34,218 nt of DNA from Propionivibrio dicarboxylicus (GTDB taxonomy: Bacteria > Pseudomonadota > Gammaproteobacteria > Burkholderiales > Rhodocyclaceae). Within the stretch, counting starts at the first letter, position 1; every line of letters starts with the position of its first letter. The stretch spans positions 1-34,218 of the forward strand of contig CAMDMZ010000044.1 in assembly GCA_945902805.1 (NCBI GenBank), read 5' to 3'. Shown piece by piece: positions 25,006 through 33,800 of the stretch. The position numbers and the translations under genes are program-made. Under the pieces are notes generated by a model. The model was not told the DNA's origin. It did no database searches and saw only the letters and a program-made list of their open reading frames with translations.

Positions 25006-27536
25006 TGTCCGAATCACCCAATCTGGTTCCCCGGCAAGTGCCTTCGGTCAGGTCAGGTTACGCTGGTCTCAGTCTGCAACAGTTTCTGTTGGTTGCCTTG
25101 TTGCTGGTGAGCCTGCCGGGGGTGATCATTTCAGGCGGGTTCGCCTATCGCAATGTGCAACACGCGACCGACGAATTCATCCATTCGCAGGCAATACAGA
25201 TCAGCGAAAGCGTTCAAAGAGACCTGGCCGCCTTCTTTGACGAACCCGTGCAAGTGGTCTCGCTGAATGTCGCCCAATTTCGCGCCGGCTTGCTCGATGC
25301 GCAACATCGCGACAAGTTTGTCGCGGCTCTGGCTATCCAGGCCCGTCAATATCCGAAAGTGACCATGGTCGGGATCGGATTGGCCGACGGCGAATACTAT
25401 GCCGTCAACCAACCCCAATTGGGCGATGAGAAAGGCCTTTTGGCCGACAGGTCACTGATTGCCAACAAGCGCGAGATCCACGTCTGTCGCATCAATGAGT
25501 CGAACTACGACTGCCCCGCTTTGAATATTGAGGGAGGGCTCTACGATGCCCGCAGCCGGCCATGGTTCAAACGGGCTGTTCAGACCGGGCATCTCACCTG
25601 GAATCCCCTCTATCTTTACCCAGAGTCAAGCGTGCCCATGTATGGCCCCATGGGTATTTCCGTATCTGCCCCGATCGTCGATGCCGCTGGGGGCTTGATT
25701 GGCGTCGCTGCAGCGAGCGTTTCGCTCGCGCATTTGGGGAATGTACTGCAAGCCCACTCCTCGATTCATGGCGGTCTGTACTTTATTGCAGAAACCGGGG
25801 GCGACCTCCTGGCTCAGTCGTCGTCTAACTCCATCTTCGAATCGCAGAACAGGCCGCTCAAACGTAAGAACATCTTCAACAACGACAACCCCCTCATCCA
25901 CGGCGCCGCACAACTCATCAAGGCATCGGGGCAGGTCAGCGGGAATGGCGATATCACCATCGGTCGCGAGCATCAGCATATTCAATGGCATAGTCATCAA
26001 CTCGGCAACGGTCCGACCCTGCTCATCGGCGTGATACTGCCGCGTGCTCAATTCGACATGAGCAGCCGAAACATGCTGCGCAATATCGTGGTCCTGACAC
26101 TGGCGTTGATCCTGTTCGGCGTGCTGGTCGCCACGGTTGCCACGCGCTGGATGTCGCGCCCGATGGGCGTCCTGAGTGACTTTTCGAAGCGCATTGCTGC
26201 GGGCGACTTTCATGTGATTCCCGCCGCTCGGGGTCGGATACGCGAGGTGGCCACCTTGACCACTTCCATGGAAACAATGGCGCACGCCTTGCAGCACACT
26301 ACCGAGAACCTCGAACACATCGTCCAGCAGCGCACGGCGCAACTGGAGATCGTCAATCAGCGCTTGAACGAGGAAATGGCACAGGCCAACGCAGCGCGCC
26401 AACAGGCCGATGTGGCGACGCGGGCCAAGTCGAGGTTCCTCGCTTCCGCCAGCCATGATCTGCGTCAGCCGGCCATGGCCCAGGGCCTGTTTCTCGATAT
26501 CCTTTCACGCACCTCGCTCGACGCCGACCAGCGCAAACTGCTGGACAACCTCCGCACCGCCAACACGGCCTTGTCACAAATGCTTGACACGCTGCTCGAC
26601 TACTCGCGCATCGAAGCCGGTGTGATCCACCCTGTGCCGCAGGATTTCCGCCTGCAACTCCTGCTCAACAAGATCGAGCGCGAATTCGGCGCCCAGGCCG
26701 ACGTGCGGAATCTTATCTTCCGCAGTCGCGAAACCGACCGGGTCGTCCATACCGATCCCGCCCTGCTCGAGCTGATCCTGCGCAATCTCGTCTCCAACGC
26801 CATCCGCTATACGGAGCAGGGTGGCGTGCTGGTGGCCTGCCGGCATCGCGGTGCGCAGGTGTGGCTGGAAGTCTGGGATACCGGGATCGGCATCGCGCCC
26901 GAGCATCAACAGGAAATCTTCGACGAGTTCATGCAGTTGGGTAATCCCGAGCGCGACCGGAACAAGGGGCTCGGGCTCGGGTTATCCATCGCCAATGGCT
27001 TGGCGCAGAGCCTGGGGCATCGCCTTAGCCTCGTCTCGCGGCCCGGGCGCGGCAGCGTCTTCCGGCTGACCCTGCCCAGCGGCACGGGGGTACCACCGGA
27101 GATTGCCTCGGCGCCAGAACGCGCGGTCCTGCTGCAGGGCAGGCGCATGCTGGTGATCGATGACGACGAAGCCGTGCGCACCAGCTTGCAGCACCTTCTG
27201 GCCGATTGGGGCTGCCCGTGCGACGCCGTGGACACCATCGCCGCCGCCCTCGCCAGCGCCCGCCAGCACCCGCCCGCCATCGTGATAAGCGACTACCGCC
27301 TGCGCGGCAAGGAAACCGGCGTCGACGCCATTGCCGCCCTGCGTGCCGAAGTGGGCAATGATCTGCCAGCGCTATTGATCACCGGCGATATCGCGTTGAA
27401 ATACGAGCACCAATCATCGGCCGGCCTCCTCCCCGTGCTGCGCAAGCCGGTCACGCTGGAGGAACTGCACAGCGCGTTGTCGGCGCTACTGGCACCGGCG
27501 CAAGCCGCCGTGCCAAGCGAAGCATCGTCTTCCTGA
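25002..27536 (+). CDS. Hybrid sensor histidine kinase with extracytoplasmic dCACHE-like sensor
   Basis: An 844-residue inner-membrane kinase. TM1 lies at about residues 28-47. A periplasmic sensor of roughly 310 residues follows, with dCACHE-like features (FFDEPVQVVSLN, YDARSRPWFKRA, a YGPMGISVSAP strand). TM2 is at about 362-382. Then come a HAMP linker, a coiled coil (430-475), a HisKA domain with H485 in ASHDLRQP, and a HATPase with NLVSNAIRYT (about 595), DTGIGI (about 626) and GLGLGLSI (about 656). A C-terminal receiver begins near 717 (VIDDDEAVR), with phosphorylation site D764 in VISDYRLRG. All catalytic residues are present. It shares a 4-base overlap with the response regulator and is followed by a terminator-like hairpin at 27565. 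Confidence 0.9.
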   Translation: MMSESPNLVPRQVPSVRSGYAGLSLQQFLLVALLLVSLPGVIISGGFAYRNVQHATDEFIHSQAIQISESVQRDLAAFFDEPVQVVSLNVAQFRAGLLDAQHRDKFVAALAIQARQYPKVTMVGIGLADGEYYAVNQPQLGDEKGLLADRSLIANKREIHVCRINESNYDCPALNIEGGLYDARSRPWFKRAVQTGHLTWNPLYLYPESSVPMYGPMGISVSAPIVDAAGGLIGVAAASVSLAHLGNVLQAHSSIHGGLYFIAETGGDLLAQSSSNSIFESQNRPLKRKNIFNNDNPLIHGAAQLIKASGQVSGNGDITIGREHQHIQWHSHQLGNGPTLLIGVILPRAQFDMSSRNMLRNIVVLTLALILFGVLVATVATRWMSRPMGVLSDFSKRIAAGDFHVIPAARGRIREVATLTTSMETMAHALQHTTENLEHIVQQRTAQLEIVNQRLNEEMAQANAARQQADVATRAKSRFLASASHDLRQPAMAQGLFLDILSRTSLDADQRKLLDNLRTANTALSQMLDTLLDYSRIEAGVIHPVPQDFRLQLLLNKIEREFGAQADVRNLIFRSRETDRVVHTDPALLELILRNLVSNAIRYTEQGGVLVACRHRGAQVWLEVWDTGIGIAPEHQQEIFDEFMQLGNPERDRNKGLGLGLSIANGLAQSLGHRLSLVSRPGRGSVFRLTLPSGTGVPPEIASAPERAVLLQGRRMLVIDDDEAVRTSLQHLLADWGCPCDAVDTIAAALASARQHPPAIVISDYRLRGKETGVDAIAALRAEVGNDLPALLITGDIALKYEHQSSAGLLPVLRKPVTLEELHSALSALLAPAQAAVPSEASSS

Positions 27537-27564
27537 TAGCGCAATCCCTTTCCTAAACGGCCCT

Positions 27565-27591
27565 GCGCTGTCCCGCCAGCGCCGACTTTTT
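27565..27591 (+). terminator. Terminator-like hairpin after the hybrid kinase
   Basis: GCGCTG (27565-27570) pairs perfectly with CAGCGC (27577-27582) around a 6-base loop. It is followed 4 bases later by a run of five T (27587-27591). It starts 28 bases after the kinase stop, as expected for a rho-independent terminator. Confidence 0.6.
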
Positions 27592-27631
27592 GAGCCAGGT
27601 TTTCGGGAGGTGCAGTAGCGCCGTGGCAGGC

Positions 27632-27653
27632 TGGCGGCGAAGCCGCGCCGCCA
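27632..27653. repeat. GC-rich hairpin in the leader of the giant surface-protein gene
   Basis: TGGCGGCG (27632-27639) and CGCCGCCA (27646-27653) form a perfect 8-base stem with a 6-base loop and no T-run after it. It is the second of three hairpins between the kinase and the giant gene, and could be a leader RNA structure or a backup terminator. Confidence 0.45.
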
Positions 27654-27667
27654 TCTCCGCAAAGCGG

Positions 27668-27689
27668 ATATGGTCTTTTTGGACCATAT
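27668..27689. repeat. AT-containing hairpin in the leader of the giant surface-protein gene
   Basis: ATATGGTC (27668-27675) and GACCATAT (27682-27689) form a perfect 8-base stem with loop TTTTTG. The flanks continue the pairing: GCGG on the left and CCGC on the right, after a 4-base bulge. As double-stranded DNA it could equally be an operator palindrome for a dimeric regulator. The remaining 27690-27833 shows no clear promoter or gene. Confidence 0.45.
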
Positions 27690-27833
27690 ACATCCGCACG
27701 CGAAAAAACTAGCATTTGCGCGACGCAGTATGCCCCCAGGGGATATCCGCCAACAGACCAGGAAAGCCTTGCCATGTCTACATGCACCCGTGTTGCCTTC
27801 TGCCATCCAACTGATCTTCAACGCGGGTTCACC

Positions 27834-27840
27834 GGGGAGG
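27834..27840 (+). promoter_or_regulatory. Ribosome-binding site deciding the start of the giant gene
   Basis: GGGGAGG lies 4 bases before ATG 27845 and 7 bases before the in-frame ATG 27848. It supports a start at this ATGATG pair. The spacing slightly favours the second ATG. Confidence 0.7.
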
Positions 27841-27844
27841 ATGC

Positions 27845-30800
27845 ATGATGTCATTGCCATCTCCAGCGTTTGCAATTACGACTCTGCCCGGTGCCAAGGC
27901 AAACGAACTGCTGATTTCGATAACGGGTACGCCAACTGCCGATACGCAGCAAGTGGGCATTCAATACACCGGTCTGCCCGCAGGCGTATCGATCTGGAAT
28001 GGGGCGGTTGATGTCACGACCGGCATCGCGAACTATGTTCCAGGTACGCCGCTACGGATGGTGTTTCCGACCGATAAGGATGTTTTCAGCACTCTCCCCG
28101 TCACCATTACCGGATATAAAGCGGCGGCAGGACTTCCTGAGAGTGTGTATGGGTTTCCAACTGAAACATTCTCGACAGCAGGCGTACTCAGCCTGGCCTA
28201 CGATGTAGCTCAAGTCAGCGATGCCGGAATCGCCTTCGGCGCATCCGGGAGCATGTGGGGAAATTTCAACGGCACGGCCGCCTGGCATGAATACATCCCG
28301 CTGCTTGGCGAATCGCCTATCACCTGGAATGCGGGTACCGGGCAATGGGACGATGTCACGGGCGACAACCCCTGGCGCAGCGGCAACATCAACTTGATCG
28401 ACGTCAGCATTGATGCAGACAAGATTATCGAGCAGGTTAACACTGCCGCCAGTACCGAGCTGGCGAAAGCACAACGCTCGTTTGATTCAATCATAAGCGC
28501 TTTCGATGCGGTATTGAGGGCGCCCTACGATGCCGCCGTGAAAACATTCAAGCTGGCAGAAACTGTCTATTTGACGGCGAACCGGGCGATTGATGTCGCG
28601 ATCACCAGGGCATTTGAGCTGGAGCGCATCGCCTACGAAAAAGCCAAGGAGATCTATGACAAAGCGGCCGACGTCTTTCATACCGTTGCCGAGAAGGCGT
28701 ATTTCATTGCCGACAACACCTGGCAATCCATCGATTCCTGGTACCAAGGATTAAACGCCGTCGAAAAAGCCTTCGCCTGGCTGTTTTATGAGGGTGCTAC
28801 TCTTGTTCATAACGTGGCGGTGGGCGCGTATGACTTGGCCCTGGATGCCTGGCAACTGGCAGAAACGACGTTTGAAACCATTCATCAGGTGGCCTACGAC
28901 AGGGCGCTGGCGGCCTATGTGGCGGTTGCCGAAGCAATCGAAGCGCCGCTTCGCGCCGTCTTTGATGAAGCGACCCGTGTCTTCAAGCTGGCCGAAACCC
29001 ATTACAACGTCAACATCAACAAGATCCGCACCGACAAGCTGGGTATTCTCAATGCGGCCCAGGACGCAATCCAGGACAATCTTCAGTCAATCTCAGAGAA
29101 ACTAGATTTCAACGCCGCACTGAAAATCGATGCGGACATCTTCGCACAGCTCGGGTTGAAGGTCGATGCCGTGATCGATTCTGGCTCGGTTACGACCTCA
29201 CTTAGCTACAAACTAAGCTCGGATTCACAATACAACCAGACCACCAACATGTTGGCCATCACGCCAACCATGACCGATTTGACCACCGGGAACAGCGTGG
29301 CCTTCACGACCATCAGCCCGAATATCAAGTTTCATGCCGCCGTTCTTTACGATGTGGGCGCCGATGTCACGACGTTTGTCGATGGCAAGCTGGCCATCGA
29401 CGGAAATACGATCTATGACATTTCCCCGGCTTCGAATGGACTAACGGTATCCCAGACGATGACGCCCAGCAGCGTTTTCACGGATACGCTGAGCGCCATT
29501 CAAGATTCGTTGGTGCTGGCGAATTCTCTGGGGATAATCTCCAATGCAAACCTGGCTTCAATGACGTCCACGTTGCAGTCAATGAAGGACGACGGCGTGG
29601 TAGCGTTGGTGACAGGACAAGAGGCTATCGAGCCCGGGAAGAGCGTTCTAAAAGATTTCGATGAAATCGAGCTGGTGAATTTTGATTCGGCGCAAGCCGA
29701 CTTGTCGATCGAGGTGCCCTTGATCGAATCGCTCACCGATGGTGCCCTTTCTATCGAGTTGGCCTTGCCAACGATTCAGACGGAAGGCAAGGCGGCGACT
29801 TACGAACCCGGCTATTACGACGAAGGCGGACTAATCAGCGTCGATTTTTCCGAGATCACGGGCGCCTTCATGAATGCCGTCACGACGAAATTCGATTTCA
29901 GCCCGGAATTCATGGCGAAGTATGGCTTTGACCCGCTGTTTCCCACCCAGAATATTCAGCAACTGGTCCAGACCATGGCGGCAGGAGTCATGGCACACAT
30001 TCTCGATGCCCTGAAAGATGGCCAAAGCGAGGCGGTTCCTGTCTTCCTCATCGACCAGACCGATCAGAACAATACCGTATTGGCGCACATCAATACCGTG
30101 GCGGATATCGACCCGGCGACCATCGGCGCCGATGTCGGTCAATTCGGGTTTTATGCCTCCTACGGCGAAAGCCGGCCAGTCGTCAAGGCGACTCTCGACG
30201 TCGATCAGACGGTAGCGATCATTCTCAACGAGATCGTCAAGAAGGTGATTCTGGCGGTCACCGGCGTCGACCTGAATGCCCTGAACCTGCCGGTCATGAA
30301 CCAGTTCAACATCGAGGCCGACATCAAGCAGATTCTTGAGTTGGCCTATGTCCCCAAAGAAACCGCCGACAAAATTTCCAAGTACGTGCAGTTTGGTTAC
30401 AACTTCCAGAAGGCGGATCTGGATGTCAGCACCGATGCCCATTTCTCACAGGAGTTCTCGCTCTCGATCGAGGATATGTCCTACCTCGTTACCCTGGAAG
30501 ATGGCGCGCCCTTCACCTTTACCGCCAATGGCGCCGACAGCCTGCAGATCGCCAACGCCAGTAGCCACGACTCAAACCAGGATGGAAATCTGGATTACAC
30601 GCTCGACATCACGCCGACGGCAATGTTCTCCAACGACACCGAAATCGGCCTGAGCCTGGGCTATCAACTGGATTTCCTCAAGGGCAGTGTCAATGCTGGC
30701 GTCACCCTTGCGCTGAGCGATCTGCTCGGCATCCCGGTCACCTGGCTGGACGTCGAGGTACCCCTGGTCGATGTCGAACTGGGGCCGTTGTTACGCCAGC

Positions 30801-33800
30801 AAGGCGATCTTGACGCAGTCGGCGCCGATATCTTTGAAAAGCGCTTTTCGCTGAATGTTGGGACCGATAGTTCAAGCGCAACAATTCAGCTTGGCTTGAA
30901 TGGCATGGGCGGAGATGAACTCGCCAATACGCTGGACGGCACCGCCGAAGCTGATCAAATAATGGGGCTTGGCGGTAATGATGTTCTGCGTGGCTTTGCC
31001 GGTGACGATCTCCTTGATGCGGGCACAGGCAACAACACATTGACGGGTGGTAGCGGGAAAGACACCCTGATTATCCCTGGTGTGGCCGGCACGACCAACA
31101 CCGTTACCGACTTCGCGCGCGGCGACATCCTGCGCGTTTCCGGTGCCAATTTTTCGGTCATGCCGCGCGTGGGCGATGGCAGCACCGTCGGCCAGAACTT
31201 TATCCAGATGAGCACGCAAGGCGGCAATGTCACGCTGCACATTGGCTCCGATAGTACCCCCGGGGCAGACTTGAGCGTGCTGCTCGAAGGCGTTGACGCC
31301 AATCATATCCGCGCCTTGGGGACGGACATCTATCTCGAAAACTATCAACCGAGCATCGACATCGGCCCGCTTGCCGCCTCATTCGAGCTGGATAGCGTTA
31401 AAAGTGCCGGAGGCTTCCCGAAAGGGATCGCCGTTACCGATCTGGATGGCGACGGCCGCGCTGATCTGATACTCAACAACTTTGTGGCCGGCACGGTCTC
31501 TGTCTTGCTCAACCACGCCGACGGCAGGCTTGCCGACAAGGTCGATTACACAGTCGGCAGCCGCCCGTTTCCGGTGACCGCAGCCGACCTGAACGGCGAT
31601 GGCAAGCCGGACCTGGCGACCCCGAACTTCTTGGGCGATACCGTTTCCGTATTGCTCAACCAAGGCGATGGCACTTTCGGAACCAAGACCGACTACAGCC
31701 TGGGAGCATCGGGCGTGCCGGCAAATCCGACCGTAACCAATCCCTATTCGGTACAAGCGGCGGACATTGATAACGATGACGATGCCGATCTGGTCGTCGG
31801 TTATTACTATGCGAACAAAGTTTCGCTCTTGATGAACCAGGGTGACGGCACCTTCGCCGCAGGAGCGGATTACTGGCTCGGCACATATACAAACAAGTAT
31901 GTCGCCACGGCCGATGTAGATAACGACGGCTGGCTGGACATGCTGGTTGCGAACGAATACGGCGGGTTTGTCACGGTTCTGCGCAATGAAGGTAATGGAA
32001 CCTTTGATACAAGCCAAGGAGTCCAATACTCGGTAGGCGGCCGAAACAACAACATACAGCCTGTCGTCGCAGCCACCCCCGTGGGCATCATCGCCGAAGA
32101 TTTCAACAACGACGGCTATGCCGATATGGCGACCGTAAATTGGGGAACGAGTTCTGTTTCGGTCCTGCTCAACAACAAGAACGGCACGTTTGCCAACCGG
32201 ATCGATTACGCTGCGAGCGGCGGTCCGTATGGCCCATACAGCATGACCAGCTTCGACGTCGATAACGACGGCGACCTCGATCTACGGACCAATGACTTAT
32301 TGCTACTGAATAGTGGCGACGGTACATTTGTTCGCTCAAGTATTTTTGAGGTCGGTTTTGTCAATAGTGGCGACATCAACGGTGACGGGCTGGTGGATAT
32401 GGTGGCCACTACCGACATCGACAACACCGCTTCCATTTGGCTGAATCAGGCCCAATCCCCGCTGCAGCGCTTGGATGCCAACAACACCGCGCCCATTCAC
32501 TTTACCGTCGCCGACCAGGACGGTGACACCCTGACCGTCACGCTGATGCCAACCAATGGCACGATCAGCGACGTTGCCGATGCCGACCCCTCGGCCGCCG
32601 GTGTTCAACTGATCGGGACTGCAGCGCAAATCAATACCGCGTTGAACTCGGCCCGCTTCACGGCCAGCAGGGGAGGCCAAGCCAAGGTCGACATCAGCAT
32701 CACCGATGGCTTTGTCGCCAATCCAACCACGGCAACGCTGCATTATTTCGCTAACAGCGCCCCGACTCTCGCCGTCCCACCAGCGCCGACTTTTACCGAT
32801 ACCACAGCGGATGACAACTTCACGCCGGCAACCGGTACCCTCGCTGGCGCCGATGTCGATGTCGGCGATACCTTGCGCTATGGCATCAATGGCGGTACTG
32901 ACAATGGGACCGCCGTGAGCAAGCCTGGCACCTACGGTACGCTCTCCGTCGTCGCCGCTACCGGGGCATGGACCTATACCCCCAACGATGCGGCGATCGA
33001 AGGAGTCAAGGCAAGCGCTATGGAAACGTTCACCGTCAGCATCTCTGATGGTTCGGTCAGCACGACGCAGCCACTCACCATCAAGCTCGTCGGCGCGAAC
33101 GATCCAACAACCCTTAGCGGGGCGATCACCGGCAGCGTCGTCGAAGATCGCACAAACATTGCCAGCGGCACCATGATCGTCAATGACCGCGACACGGTCG
33201 ATACCGCCACCGTCGCCCGGACCGCCATCGCTGGCGCCTTCGGCGCATTCAGTATCGGTACCAACGGCCAGTGGTCCTACACACTCAACAACAACGCTGC
33301 CAACGTCCAGGCACTCAAAGCCGACGAAAGCGTCACCGACAGTTTCACCGTCGCCAGCGCCACCGGGGTCACGCAGACGGTCGTCATCACCGTCACTGGC
33401 ACCAACGACGGCCTGACGCTTGCCGTCCCGTCGGGACCGACTTTTACCAACACCGATGCCAACGACAGCTTTACTGCGGTCAGCGGCACCCTCGTCGGCA
33501 CCGATATCGATGGCGATGCGCTCAGCTACGGTATTGGCGAATTGTTCCCGGTCAACGGTTTTGCACGGCAGATCGGAACCTATGGCAACTTGCTTGTCGA
33601 GCAAACCACTGGCGTATGGACCTATACCCCGAATGATGCGGCGATCGAAGAGATAAATGCATCCACTTCGGAAGCCTTTATAGTCACCGCCAGCGACGGT
33701 AGTCTGAGCGCCAGCCAGACGTTTACGGTCACCGTAGCTAACGTCAATGCGCCGCCCGTTACACCTCCCGATCCAACACCTAACCCAACACCGAGCCCTC

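Noticed and set aside
32336-33604. 422-codon open frame on the minus strand inside the giant gene
   Set aside because: The opposite frame encodes clear FG-GAP and VCBS repeats. The minus translation is Asp/Gly/Val-rich shadow sequence without motifs.
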